Positions 1-8,895 of a DNA stretch of 29,137 nucleotides are shown here, piece by piece. The stretch's first letter is position 1. Every line of letters begins with the position of its first letter. The stretch lies in contig CAZIVE010000028.1 of NCBI GenBank assembly GCA_964542435.1, forward strand, positions 1-29,137, read 5' to 3'. The position numbers and the translations under genes were made by a program. This DNA is from CAZIVE01 sp964542435. Lineage in GTDB: Bacteria > Bacteroidota > Bacteroidia > Bacteroidales > Tannerellaceae. A model generated the notes under the pieces. It saw nothing but the letters and a program-made list of their open reading frames with translations, was not told the origin of the DNA and did no database searches.

Positions 1-150
1 CCATTTCAGACCGGGACAAAAGTGCTTTCCGCTCAAGCGGCGACCATTCCGGACCAGGACAAAAGTGCTTTCCGCCCAAGCGGCGACCATTTCAGACTGG
101 GACAGAAATGCTTTCCGCTTAAGCGGCAACCATTTCGGACCCGAAAAGCA
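1..150. repeat. Tandem repeat, 43-bp unit, about 3.5 copies
   Basis: Three near-identical 43-bp units lie head to tail at 1-43, 44-86 and 87-129. A degenerate partial copy starts at 130. Each unit begins CCATT(T/C)C and carries the inverted repeat CCGC(YY)AAGCGG near its end. The variable bases (TC, CC, TT) fall at the centre of the inverted repeat, so the four outer base pairs are kept in every copy. The array runs to base 1, so its left end is not seen. The unit length is not a multiple of three, which argues against a repeated protein. No spacers are present, so it is not CRISPR. Its function is unknown. Confidence 0.85.
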
Positions 151-240
151 TACTATCCGGCACACATGGAAGCTTATAACCGACCTCTCTGAAACGGAAA
201 CGGCCCAGCCGTAACCGATCTATCTTCAACTGATAATTGA

Positions 241-282
241 AAAAGGCCGCGAACCTCGAAGATTTTGAGGAACGCGGCCTTT
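241..282 (-). terminator. Intrinsic terminator of the rseP operon
   Basis: Read on the minus strand, AAAGGCCGCG pairs with CGCGGCCTTT, with a further inner CCTC/GAGG stem. The hairpin is followed by a run of five T. It lies just past the rseP stop codon at 301 and closes the minus-strand envelope operon. Confidence 0.85.
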
Positions 283-300
283 GATAGTATGTTTCGGCAG

Positions 301-1629
301 CTATTTGAACAGATACCTTATGATGTCGTTGCCGTTGGCATAGAGCAGGAGGGCAAGGAGAATCACCATGCCGACTACCTGTGCATGTTCGAGGAATTTG
401 TCACTGGGCTTTCTGCGGACAATGACTTCATAGAGCAGGAACATCACGTGGCCGCCGTCCAATGCTGGAATCGGGAGAATGTTCATGAAGGCAAGAATGA
501 TGGATAGGAACGCTGTCGTTTCCCAGAAGTTACGCCAATCCCATGCAGAGGGGAAAAGCTTTCCGATGGTACCGAATCCGCCCAGACTGGAAGCTCCCTC
601 TTTGGTGAAGACATATTTCATGTCGCTGACATAGCCTTTCAGTGTATTGATGCCTAGCGTCACGCCGGAAGGAATGCATTGGAAAAGATTGTAGGTGCGT
701 GTGACCGTCGGATAAATTTCGTCGGGAGTCATGACCGCAACGCCCATCTTTCCAGCCGTGTCTGTATGAAGCGTGAGCGACTGTGCCAGTCCGTTGCGGA
801 AGAAGCCGATGGTGATGGTCTGATTCTTATGAAGATCGAGCTGATCCACTACATCGTCGAATGTAGGAGTGGCAACGCTGTCGATGGAGACGATGCTGTC
901 GTGCGGCTGCAGGCCGGCCAGAGCCGCGGGTGATTTCTTATCCGGGATTTCACGTACGACCATCGGCATGCGGTAAGGACTGGCGAAGCCTTTGTTGTCA
1001 CGCATGACGCGCTGCATCATATCGTCGGGGATGGTAATCTTTGTGAGGACATTGTTGCGAAGCACCGTCACAGAGTCCGATTCCACTACCTTGCGGAAGC
1101 AGTCGCTGCCGAAGCGTTCCAGCTGCACAGTGTCGGCTTTGAGGAGAATATCGCCGTCTTGGAACCCGATGTTTTTGAATGTCTGGCTGTAGGTCATACC
1201 CATCTTCATGTTCTTTAGTGGCAGGAAGGTGTCGCCCCAGACGAAGAGAATCATCGAATAGATGAACAGAGCAAGGAGAAAATTGAAGAACACGCCGGCT
1301 ACCATGATAAGCAGTCGTTGACCTGCAGGTTTCGAACGGAACTCGTAAGGCTTGGGCGGTTGAGCCATCTGCTCCTTGTCCATGCTTTCGTCAATCATTC
1401 CGGAAATCTTGCAATAACCACCGAGCGGAAGCCAACCGACGCCATATTCGGTGTCGCTGTTTTTGGGTTTGAACTTGAACAGTGAGAACCACGGGTCGAA
1501 GAAGAGGTAGAATTTCTCCACACGTACTTTAAAGATACGTGCAAAGATGAAATGTCCGAATTCGTGGATAATCACCAATATCGATAAACTCAAGATAAGC
1601 TGTAATGCTCTGATCAGAATGCTCTCCAT
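301..1629 (-). CDS. rseP: RseP-family site-2 zinc metalloprotease
   Basis: This is an intramembrane protease that cuts transmembrane segments of substrates such as anti-sigma factors and leftover signal peptides in the inner membrane. The 442-residue protein has the zinc motif HEFGH at residues 22-26 in the first membrane helix. A PDZ-like region lies around residues 205-290. The second active-site motif PALDGGH lies in a C-terminal helix near residue 390. Length and domain order are normal for the family. It is the last gene of the run, 71 nt after dxr and followed by a strong terminator. The dxr-rseP pairing is common in Bacteroidales. Its substrate here cannot be told from the sequence. 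Confidence 0.95.
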   Translation of the reverse strand: MESILIRALQLILSLSILVIIHEFGHFIFARIFKVRVEKFYLFFDPWFSLFKFKPKNSDTEYGVGWLPLGGYCKISGMIDESMDKEQMAQPPKPYEFRSKPAGQRLLIMVAGVFFNFLLALFIYSMILFVWGDTFLPLKNMKMGMTYSQTFKNIGFQDGDILLKADTVQLERFGSDCFRKVVESDSVTVLRNNVLTKITIPDDMMQRVMRDNKGFASPYRMPMVVREIPDKKSPAALAGLQPHDSIVSIDSVATPTFDDVVDQLDLHKNQTITIGFFRNGLAQSLTLHTDTAGKMGVAVMTPDEIYPTVTRTYNLFQCIPSGVTLGINTLKGYVSDMKYVFTKEGASSLGGFGTIGKLFPSAWDWRNFWETTAFLSIILAFMNILPIPALDGGHVMFLLYEVIVRRKPSDKFLEHAQVVGMVILLALLLYANGNDIIRYLFK

Positions 1630-1700
1630 TTGTAATATTTGTTTTTAATTCTTATGGGCCTTTACTTCATCTGGGCTTGTTAGTTGTTATAAAGGCATAT

Positions 1701-2849
1701 TTAAAACAGACCGGCTGCGATCTGCCGCGCCTCGATATCGGTCGCGACATAATCATCATACGTCGGATTCTTGATAAAATTGCATTTCTCCATTGTTTTC
1801 TCAATCACGTCGCTCATCTGCAGGAAGCCGATGCGGTCGTGCAGAAAAGCGTCTACCACCACTTCGTTGGCTGCATTCATCACGCAGGGACAGTTGCCGC
1901 CGCGTTTGACAGCCTCGAAAGCGAACGCCAGATTGCGGAAACGATGCGTGTCCGGCTCTTCGAAGGTGAGTGAAGCATAATGGTTGAAGTCCAGTCGCGG
2001 CGCCTTGCTTTCCATTCTCTCAGGATAGGAGAGGGCGTAAGCGATGGGCAGGTGCATGTCGGGAATACCCAGCTGGGCAATGACTGCACCGTCGTGAAAC
2101 TGCACCATGGAATGAATCACCGACTGCGGATGGACGAGAATATGGATTTGTTCCGGTTTGACACCGAACAGCCATTTGGCCTCAATCATCTCGAAGCCTT
2201 TGTTCATCATGGAAGCGGAGTCGATGGTTACCTTTGCACCCATATTCCAGTTGGGATGTTTCAGTGCCTGCTCGCGAGTGACAGTCGTCAGCTCTTCAAG
2301 CGTCTTGGTACGGAACGGTCCACCGGAAGCGGTGAGTAATATCTTTTCAATCGGATTGTCTCCTGCACCGTTCAGGCATTGGAAGATGGCCGAATGTTCT
2401 GAATCGACAGGCAGAATGGGAACCTTATGCTGTAAGGCCAGAGCGGTGATCAGTTCGCCGGCAACAACCAGCGTCTCCTTGTTGGCCAGTGCAATAGCTT
2501 TACCGGCTTCGATGGCAGAAATTGTGGGCTTCAGTCCGGCATAACCTACCATAGCGGTCAGTACCATGTCGATGGGCGAAAGTTTCACAAGCTGGCAGAT
2601 AGCTTCCGAGCCGCCCCATACTTTGATGGGAAGATCCTCGAGCGCCTCTTTCAGTTCGGGGTATTTCTGCTCGTTGGCTGTGACGACCACTTCGGGCAGA
2701 TATTTGCGAGCCTGCCGGATAAGCAGGTCGATGTTGTTATTACCCGTGATGGCGTACACCTCAAACTGGTCAGGATGAGCATCCACGATGTCAAGTGCTT
2801 GGCATCCGATGGAACCGGTAGAACCCAATATCGCCAAATTTCTTTTCAT
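1701..2849 (-). CDS. dxr: 1-deoxy-D-xylulose 5-phosphate reductoisomerase
   Basis: The enzyme converts DXP to 2-C-methyl-D-erythritol 4-phosphate with NADPH, the committed step of the MEP isoprenoid pathway in the cytosol. The 382-residue protein starts with the Rossmann motif GSTGSIG (residues 9-15). It has the metal and substrate motif SEHSAIFQ near residue 150 and the SASMMNKGFEMIEA substrate loop near residue 212. Length is typical. It lies 50 nt after rimM. Its isoprenoid products feed the undecaprenyl lipid carrier used for cell-wall synthesis, consistent with murA in the same operon. Confidence 0.97.
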   Translation of the reverse strand: MKRNLAILGSTGSIGCQALDIVDAHPDQFEVYAITGNNNIDLLIRQARKYLPEVVVTANEQKYPELKEALEDLPIKVWGGSEAICQLVKLSPIDMVLTAMVGYAGLKPTISAIEAGKAIALANKETLVVAGELITALALQHKVPILPVDSEHSAIFQCLNGAGDNPIEKILLTASGGPFRTKTLEELTTVTREQALKHPNWNMGAKVTIDSASMMNKGFEMIEAKWLFGVKPEQIHILVHPQSVIHSMVQFHDGAVIAQLGIPDMHLPIAYALSYPERMESKAPRLDFNHYASLTFEEPDTHRFRNLAFAFEAVKRGGNCPCVMNAANEVVVDAFLHDRIGFLQMSDVIEKTMEKCNFIKNPTYDDYVATDIEARQIAAGLF

Positions 2850-2899
2850 TCTCTGTTATATCATCCGGTATAGCCGGCAGTCTTTGCTGTTTTTCATTT

Positions 2900-3409
2900 T
2901 CACACCAGTCCGTCGGGAAGGTGCGTGTATATACATTTATTATCTGTGTCCACCTTATCGAAGAATTCATCGGCTGCCGGAATCAGCAGCTCTTCTCCGT
3001 TACGGTCGATCTGAAGCAGCACATTGAGCGTAGAGTCGTCCACATCCGTGATCGGTCCGAGTTCACCATGCTTTTTATCTATCATTTTATAACCGATGAA
3101 ATCCCTCCAGTCTAATTCTTCTTCCTCTGTATTCTCCGGTTCCTGGTCCACGAAGACATCCAATCCGGAGAAACGTGCGGCCGCTTTTTCCGTGTCGATC
3201 TTCTCCAGTTTCACCAGAGCCATGGAATCACTCTTATAGCGGAAATCCTCCATGAAGAAGGGAACGTAGATGCCGTCCAGGCAGCAGAAGAGGAACGATT
3301 CGTCACCCAGCTCCGACAAATCATAATCTGTAAGGAGCGACAGTTCACCTTTCACGCCGTGAGGCTTGGCGAAACTGCCTATCTTGTGTAAGTCTTCCTC
3401 TTTAATCAT
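2900..3409 (-). CDS. rimM: Ribosome maturation factor RimM
   Basis: RimM helps assemble the head of the 30S subunit and binds ribosomal protein S19. The 169-residue protein has the N-terminal RimM motif IGSFAKPHGVKGEL and a C-terminal PRC-barrel-like half containing GYKMID and ELLIPAADEFF. Length is normal. The start codon lies 2 nt after the murA stop, so the two are probably translationally coupled. Its place between murA and dxr is a conserved Bacteroidales arrangement, not a functional link that can be seen in the sequence. Confidence 0.95.
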   Translation of the reverse strand: MIKEEDLHKIGSFAKPHGVKGELSLLTDYDLSELGDESFLFCCLDGIYVPFFMEDFRYKSDSMALVKLEKIDTEKAAARFSGLDVFVDQEPENTEEEELDWRDFIGYKMIDKKHGELGPITDVDDSTLNVLLQIDRNGEELLIPAADEFFDKVDTDNKCIYTHLPDGLV

Positions 3410-3411
3410 CT

Positions 3412-4722
3412 TCAGGACGGAATGCGGGTGATATGAGCACCCAGACTGTTCAGACGTTTGTCGATGGATTCATAACCACGGTCGATCTGGTCGATGTTGT
3501 CGATACGGCTGCTGCCTTCGGCACTGAGTGCGGCGATGAGCAGTGCGATACCTGCGCGGATATCGGGTGATGCCATTCGTGAAGCACGGAGATGGAACCG
3601 GCGGCCGAGTCCGATGACTGTGGCACGGTGCGGATCGCAGAGGATGATCTGGGCGCCCATGTCGATCAGTTTATCCACAAAGAAGAGTCGGCTTTCGAAC
3701 ATCTTCTGGTGAATCAGTACGCTGCCTTCGGCCTGTGTAGCCACCACAAGAAAGACGCTGAGCAGGTCGGGCGTAAGTCCGGGCCATGGAGCATCCGAGA
3801 TGGTCATGATGGAACCATCCATGAAGGTATCGATCTGATAAGAGTTTTGCGATGGAATATGAATATCGTCACCCTGCTGTTCGACAATAATGCCGAGACG
3901 GCGGAATGAATCGGGGATGATGCCGAGCTTGTCGTATCTCGTCTGTTTGATGGTGATGTCGGAACCGGTCATGGCAGCCATACCGATGAAACTGCCCACT
4001 TCGATCATATCAGGCAGGATGGTATGTTCCGTGCCGTGCAGTTCCTTGACCCCTTCGATGGTGAGAAGGTTCGATCCGATGCCGCTGATGTGAGCGCCCA
4101 TTCGGTTGAGCATCTCCGAGAGCTGCTGAATGTAAGGTTCGCAGGCTGCATTGTAGATTGTCGTTGTGCCTTCAGCCATGACTGCAGCCATCAGGATATT
4201 GGCCGTACCCGTAATGGATGCCTCGTCGAGCAGCATATAGGCGCCCTTCAAGTGCGATGCATCAATTTTGTAAACCTGACGCATGCTGTCGTAATCCACG
4301 TCGGCACCCAGTTTGGAGAATCCCATGAAGTGCGTATCGAGACGACGGCGTCCGATCTTGTCTCCACCGGGTTTCGAGACCACCGCTTTGCCAAAGCGTG
4401 CCAGCAACGGACCCACTGTCATCACCGAACCTCTCAAAGCTCCGCTCTTGCGTATGAATTCTTCGGAGGTGAGTGCATCCACGTTGATGCTATCGGCCTG
4501 GAAGGTATATGTTCCCGGATCGGGATTAGAGACTTTCACGTTCAAATCACGAAGCAGACCGATAAGGTTATTGACATCAAGGATATTGGGCACGTTGTGA
4601 ATCGTCACCTGACCTGGAGTGAGCAGCGTTGCGCAGATCACCTCCAGTGCTTCATTTTTTGCTCCTTGCGGAATAATCTCGCCACGCAGGCGACGTCCGC
4701 CTTCGATTATGAACGAACTCAT
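3412..4722 (-). CDS. murA: UDP-N-acetylglucosamine 1-carboxyvinyltransferase
   Basis: MurA transfers enolpyruvate from PEP to UDP-GlcNAc, the first committed step of peptidoglycan synthesis. The 436-residue protein has the EPSP-synthase fold, with the conserved catalytic lysine in PQGAKNE (Lys22) and the active-site loop KPGGDKIGRRRLDTH. The position that is cysteine in E. coli (Cys115) is aspartate here (Asp121). The same Cys-to-Asp change is known in naturally fosfomycin-resistant MurA enzymes. Its ATG overlaps the stop of the DUF4290 gene in a 4-nt ATGA, and rimM follows after 2 nt. Confidence 0.97.
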   Translation of the reverse strand: MSSFIIEGGRRLRGEIIPQGAKNEALEVICATLLTPGQVTIHNVPNILDVNNLIGLLRDLNVKVSNPDPGTYTFQADSINVDALTSEEFIRKSGALRGSVMTVGPLLARFGKAVVSKPGGDKIGRRRLDTHFMGFSKLGADVDYDSMRQVYKIDASHLKGAYMLLDEASITGTANILMAAVMAEGTTTIYNAACEPYIQQLSEMLNRMGAHISGIGSNLLTIEGVKELHGTEHTILPDMIEVGSFIGMAAMTGSDITIKQTRYDKLGIIPDSFRRLGIIVEQQGDDIHIPSQNSYQIDTFMDGSIMTISDAPWPGLTPDLLSVFLVVATQAEGSVLIHQKMFESRLFFVDKLIDMGAQIILCDPHRATVIGLGRRFHLRASRMASPDIRAGIALLIAALSAEGSSRIDNIDQIDRGYESIDKRLNSLGAHITRIPS

Positions 4723-5345
4723 CTTCCTTTACGAGAATAGTTTTTCTTGTTATTGCTATTGTTGCTGTTGCCAGCAGGTTTAGGCATAAGCTCACGAGCG
4801 TCTGCCAGACGAATGTCGCCGGGTTGCAGTGAGATCTTGCCATCCGAGAGTTCCGAAAGATCTTTCAGGATCTTTTCATCGTCAACCGATTCCTTGTTCC
4901 ATGTGAGATAGGACTTCTTCATCTGGTTGGCAACCATTCTGATCAGCAGGTTCTTTTCGTCGCCATCGGGATATTCGGCCGCCTTCTTGATCATCGCCTC
5001 CAACGTCTTGCCATAATGGCGATAGTGGATTCTGCCCGTATTATAAGGAATGCGTGGAGGATGCACATAGAGATTCTCCTTCTTGACGATTTCATACGGA
5101 TAGTCAATGTCGAGTTTGAAGTCGGACATAATAGCCAGATGATCCCAGAGGATATGTTTGAAGTCGTTCACGTCGCGCAGATGTGGAAACATGTTACCCA
5201 TGATCTGGATAATCGTGTCGGCACAGCGCCTGCGTTCCTCACTATCCTGGATATTGACGCAATAATCTATCATATTCTGGACATTGCGGCCATACTCGGG
5301 CATGATCAAACGCTTTCCTTCCGTGTTATAAGGTGTTCTTTCCAT
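4719..5345 (-). CDS. DUF4290 family protein
   Basis: This 208-residue soluble protein matches the Bacteroidota DUF4290 family, whose function is not established. The recognisable N-terminal pattern is YNTEGKRL followed by MPEYGRN. The core is predicted helical and charged. The C-terminus is an Asn/Lys/Arg-rich tail (about residues 190-208) that looks disordered and basic. No signal peptide or membrane segment is visible. Its stop overlaps the murA start (ATGA), so its expression is tied to murA. It follows secA across an 81-nt gap filled by a long hairpin. A cell-envelope or ribosome role would be inference from neighbours only. Confidence 0.85.
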   Translation of the reverse strand: MERTPYNTEGKRLIMPEYGRNVQNMIDYCVNIQDSEERRRCADTIIQIMGNMFPHLRDVNDFKHILWDHLAIMSDFKLDIDYPYEIVKKENLYVHPPRIPYNTGRIHYRHYGKTLEAMIKKAAEYPDGDEKNLLIRMVANQMKKSYLTWNKESVDDEKILKDLSELSDGKISLQPGDIRLADARELMPKPAGNSNNSNNKKNYSRKGR

Positions 5346-5360
5346 CTGTTTTATTTTTAT

Positions 5361-5420
5361 GATGTCAGCTCAAGCAGCGGTCTGACAGTTTGTCAGCTGT
5401 GGACCGCTGCTGCTGATATC
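5361..5420. other. Long stem-loop between secA and DUF4290
   Basis: The arms GATGTCAGC/GCTGATATC and AGCAGCGGTC/GACCGCTGCT give about 19 pairs interrupted by a 3-nt bulge. A nested CTGACA/TGTCAG hairpin sits in the loop. On the minus strand, the direction of the operon, no T-run follows, so it is unlikely to be a classical terminator. On the plus strand it is followed by TTTTGTTT, but no plus-strand gene is known to end here. It could stabilise mRNA or be a processing site. Confidence 0.7.
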
Positions 5421-5426
5421 TTTTGT

Positions 5427-8400
5427 TTACAATCCTTTACCGTGACAGTTCTTATACTTCTTGCCACTTCCGCATGGGCAGGGATCATTGCGGCCTACAC
5501 GTTTCTCGGCGCGTACAGGAGCCGGATGAGACTGCTGCGGTTCCGTCGTTTCGATGCCGTCCACCGGATTCTTCTGAGCCTGATAGCGGCTCATGTCTTC
5601 ATGCTGTTCGGGTTCGCCGTGCTGCAGGTTGAGATGCTGGCGTGACTGCTCTGCCATTCTGCGGAGAGCCGCTTCCTGTTCAGCTTGACGCTGGGCCATC
5701 TGCTTCTTTTCCTCTTCTGTCGGTTCCTGACGTACCGGGATTTGTCCACGCATCAGGATAGAGGCAGACTTGCGGTTCATCGTATCGATCATCGTCTTGA
5801 ACAGGTTGTATGACTCGAGTTTGTAGATCAACAACGGATCCTTGTTCTCGTAGCTGGCATTCTGAACAGACTGACGCAGATCATCCATTCCACGGAGATG
5901 TTCCTTCCATTCCTCGTCGATCGTGTGAAGGATGATAGCCTTCTGGAACTGCTTTTCGATGACCTTGGAATGAGTTTCTGCAGCCTCTTTCAAGTTGCAG
6001 GAGATGTTATAGACTTTCTGTCCGTCGGTGATCGGAATGAGGATATTCTCATATTGCTGTCCCTGTGTTTCGAAAACCTGCTGGATAACCGGATCGGCTA
6101 CCTGAACGAGGTGTTCCATACGACGTTTGAAGAGCTTCAATGCTTCGCTGAAGAGTTTGTCAACCATCTGGTCTTTGTCCATCTCCTTGAATTCATCATC
6201 AGAGATCGGACTCTCCATGGCAAAGGTCTTGAAGAGATCCATCTTGAATCCTTCGTAATTATTGTCAGCCACGTGATTCTCTACAATAGTTACTGACGTA
6301 TCGAAGATCGTGTTGAGCACATCCATGCCGATACGTTCTCCCATCAAGGCGTGACGACGACGTGTATAGACCACATTACGTTGCGAATTCATGACATCAT
6401 CATATTCCAGCAAACGTTTACGGATACCGAAGTTGTTCTCTTCGACCTTCTTCTGTGCACGTTCTACAGATTTGCTCAGCATGCTGTGTTCAAGAACTTC
6501 ACCCTCTTTGAAGCCTAACTTGTCCATCAGTCCGGCAATCTTGTCGGATGCGAACAGACGCATCAGGTTATCTTCCAGAGAAACGAAGAATACAGATGAT
6601 CCCGGATCGCCCTGACGACCGGCACGACCACGCAACTGACGATCGACACGACGGCTCTCATGACGCTCCGTTCCGACGATGGCCAAACCACCGGCTTTAC
6701 GAACCTCGGGTGAAAGCTTGATATCGGTACCACGACCGGCCATGTTGGTAGCGATGGTCACGATACTGCTCTGTCCGGCCTGTGCAACGATGGCAGCCTC
6801 TTTCTGATGCTGCTTTGCGTTCAACACATTATGCGGAATTTTGCGGATGGACAACATACGGTCGAGCAACTCGGATATCTCGACGGAGGTAGTTCCGACC
6901 AATACCGGACGTCCAGCTTCTACCAGTCTGTTGATCTCTTCGATGACGGCATTGTATTTCTCACGTTTCGTCTTATAGATACGATCGTTCATATCGAGAC
7001 GAGCAATCGGCTTGTTGGTCGGGATCACGACGACATCCAGTTTGTAGATATCCCAGAACTCACCGGCTTCTGTCTCTGCCGTACCAGTCATACCGGCCAG
7101 CTTGTGATACATACGGAAGTAGTTCTGCAGGGTGATGGTCGCAAAGGTCTGTGTGGCAGCTTCCACCTTCACACGTTCCTTGGCTTCGATGGCCTGGTGC
7201 AGACCGTCGGAATAACGACGACCGTCCATGATACGTCCGGTCTGTTCGTCCACGATCAGAACCTTGTTGTCGATAACGACATACTGATCGTCTTTCTCGA
7301 ACAGGGTATAAGCCTTCAGCAACTGGATGATGGTGTGTACACGATCGCTCTTGACCGCGTAGTTGGCCAGCATTTCATCCTTCTTTGCCTGTTTCTCTTC
7401 GTCACTGATCTTCAGATTATCGAGCTGAGAAAGTTCAGCGGTGATATCGGGCAATACGAAGAACTTCGGATCGTCGGTCTTACCTGTCAGAAGGTCGATA
7501 CCTTTATCGGTAAGTTCGATGCTGTTGTTCTTTTCGTCGATGGAGAAGTAGAGCATATCCGTTGCTTCATGCATGTGGCGCATGTTCTCTGAAAGGAAAT
7601 ACTCTTCTGCCTTCAGCATCTGAGCTTTGATCCCCTGTTCGCTGAGGAATTTGATCAATGGTTTGTATTTCGGATAGCCTTTGAATGCGCTGTAAAGGGT
7701 GTAGGCACCTTCGTCCACAACCTTCTGATCGTCGCTGGCCATCTTTTTCTTGGCTTCGATAAGCAATTTAGAGCAGAGCTCTTTCTGAGCGTTGTACACG
7801 ACCTCTACATTCGGACGGAACTGTTCGAACAACTGATCGTCACCACGAGGAATAGGACCGGAGATGATCAACGGAGTACGGGCATCATCAATCAAGACAG
7901 AGTCGACCTCATCGACGATGGCGTAGTTATGTTTGCGTTGAACCAGGTCGCTCGGATTGATGGCCATGTTATCACGCAGGTAGTCGAAACCGAACTCGTT
8001 GTTTGTACCGAAAGTGATGTCGGCGTTGTAAGCCTTGCGGCGTTCCTCTGAGTTGGGCTGATGCTTGTCGATGCAATCTACAGAAAGTCCGTGGAACATG
8101 TAAAGCGGTCCCATCCATTCGGAGTCACGTTTACTCAGGTAGTCGTTGACGGTGACCATGTGGACGCCATTGCCTGTCAAGGCATTCAGGAATACGGGAA
8201 GCGTTGCAACGAGGGTTTTACCTTCACCGGTTGCCATTTCCGCGATCTTTCCTTTGTGCAGAACGACGCCACCAAAGAGCTGTACGTCGTAATGAACCAT
8301 ATCCCACGTGATTTCCGTACCGCCTGCAACCCAATGATTCTGGTAGATAGCCTTGTCACCTTCGATTCGTACGAAGTCGTGCTGTGTAGCTAGTTCGCGG

Positions 8401-8804
8401 TCGAAATCGGTTGCTGTAACTTCAATCTCTTCATTCTCCTTAAAGCGGCGAGCGGTGTCCTTCATAATGGCGAAAGCTTCGGGAAGCTCCTGGTCGAGGA
8501 CAATCTCCAGTTTGTCTGTGATCTCTTTCTCGCGTTTATCGACATCTGTCCATAAAGCCTCTCTCTCTTCCAGTTCCTTCTCTTCGATGTGGCTCTTGAT
8601 CTCGTTCACTTTGGCACGGTCTTCAGCTACATAGTCGCCAATACGCTTGCGCATGGCAGCACTGTGCTCACGCAGTTCGTCGTTGCTTAGTTTCTCAATA
8701 GATGGATAAACTGCTTTGATCTTATCCACCCACGGTGTTATTTCTTTCAGGTCTCGCTGTGATTTGTTACCGAAGACCTTCGTCATAAACTCATTAAATC
8801 CCAT
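5427..8804 (-). CDS. secA: Preprotein translocase ATPase SecA
   Basis: SecA is the motor that pushes unfolded preproteins through SecYEG into the periplasm. The 1125-residue protein has the Walker A motif ATGEGKT at residues 191-197 and a DEVD Walker B. The second helicase half includes NMAGRGTDIKL and the RQLRGRAGRQGDPG motif. The C-terminal zinc and SecB-binding tail carries CPCGSGKKYKNCH. Bacteroidota SecA proteins are longer than the roughly 900-residue E. coli protein, as here. A Gln/Glu-rich linker (about residues 1015-1100) precedes the zinc tail. No promoter was found directly upstream, so transcription may come from the lnb promoter. Confidence 0.98.
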   Translation of the reverse strand: MGFNEFMTKVFGNKSQRDLKEITPWVDKIKAVYPSIEKLSNDELREHSAAMRKRIGDYVAEDRAKVNEIKSHIEEKELEEREALWTDVDKREKEITDKLEIVLDQELPEAFAIMKDTARRFKENEEIEVTATDFDRELATQHDFVRIEGDKAIYQNHWVAGGTEITWDMVHYDVQLFGGVVLHKGKIAEMATGEGKTLVATLPVFLNALTGNGVHMVTVNDYLSKRDSEWMGPLYMFHGLSVDCIDKHQPNSEERRKAYNADITFGTNNEFGFDYLRDNMAINPSDLVQRKHNYAIVDEVDSVLIDDARTPLIISGPIPRGDDQLFEQFRPNVEVVYNAQKELCSKLLIEAKKKMASDDQKVVDEGAYTLYSAFKGYPKYKPLIKFLSEQGIKAQMLKAEEYFLSENMRHMHEATDMLYFSIDEKNNSIELTDKGIDLLTGKTDDPKFFVLPDITAELSQLDNLKISDEEKQAKKDEMLANYAVKSDRVHTIIQLLKAYTLFEKDDQYVVIDNKVLIVDEQTGRIMDGRRYSDGLHQAIEAKERVKVEAATQTFATITLQNYFRMYHKLAGMTGTAETEAGEFWDIYKLDVVVIPTNKPIARLDMNDRIYKTKREKYNAVIEEINRLVEAGRPVLVGTTSVEISELLDRMLSIRKIPHNVLNAKQHQKEAAIVAQAGQSSIVTIATNMAGRGTDIKLSPEVRKAGGLAIVGTERHESRRVDRQLRGRAGRQGDPGSSVFFVSLEDNLMRLFASDKIAGLMDKLGFKEGEVLEHSMLSKSVERAQKKVEENNFGIRKRLLEYDDVMNSQRNVVYTRRRHALMGERIGMDVLNTIFDTSVTIVENHVADNNYEGFKMDLFKTFAMESPISDDEFKEMDKDQMVDKLFSEALKLFKRRMEHLVQVADPVIQQVFETQGQQYENILIPITDGQKVYNISCNLKEAAETHSKVIEKQFQKAIILHTIDEEWKEHLRGMDDLRQSVQNASYENKDPLLIYKLESYNLFKTMIDTMNRKSASILMRGQIPVRQEPTEEEKKQMAQRQAEQEAALRRMAEQSRQHLNLQHGEPEQHEDMSRYQAQKNPVDGIETTEPQQSHPAPVRAEKRVGRNDPCPCGSGKKYKNCHGKGL

Positions 8805-8824
8805 ATTCTTTGTTTGTGATATGC

Positions 8825-8856
8825 GACAAACCGGTTCTTTTTTTATACGGTTTGTC
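8825..8856. other. Inverted repeat in the secA leader
   Basis: The 9-bp arms GACAAACCG and CGGTTTGTC match perfectly around a 14-nt A/T-rich loop. They lie between the phosphatase-like gene and the secA start, with the nearer arm about 20 nt upstream of the secA ATG. No T-run follows on the minus strand, so it is not a standard terminator. It may be a leader hairpin or a protein-binding site. Confidence 0.6.
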
Positions 8857-8895
8857 CGTTGTTAATATTCTATGTTATTGATAAAAAGGCGTCTC

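Noticed and set aside
1..91. A minus-strand open frame running from an ATG near 91 to the window edge through the 43-bp repeats
   Set aside because: The repeat length is not a multiple of three, so each copy is read in a different frame, and no protein family is recognisable.
1..150. Possible CRISPR array
   Set aside because: The units are directly adjacent with no unique spacers and no cas genes are present.
4024..4740. Long plus-strand open frame (238 codons) opposite murA
   Set aside because: It is antisense to a fully conserved murA gene and has no recognisable motif.
6807..7592. Long plus-strand open frame (261 codons) opposite secA
   Set aside because: It lies wholly within secA on the other strand and looks like a codon-bias shadow.
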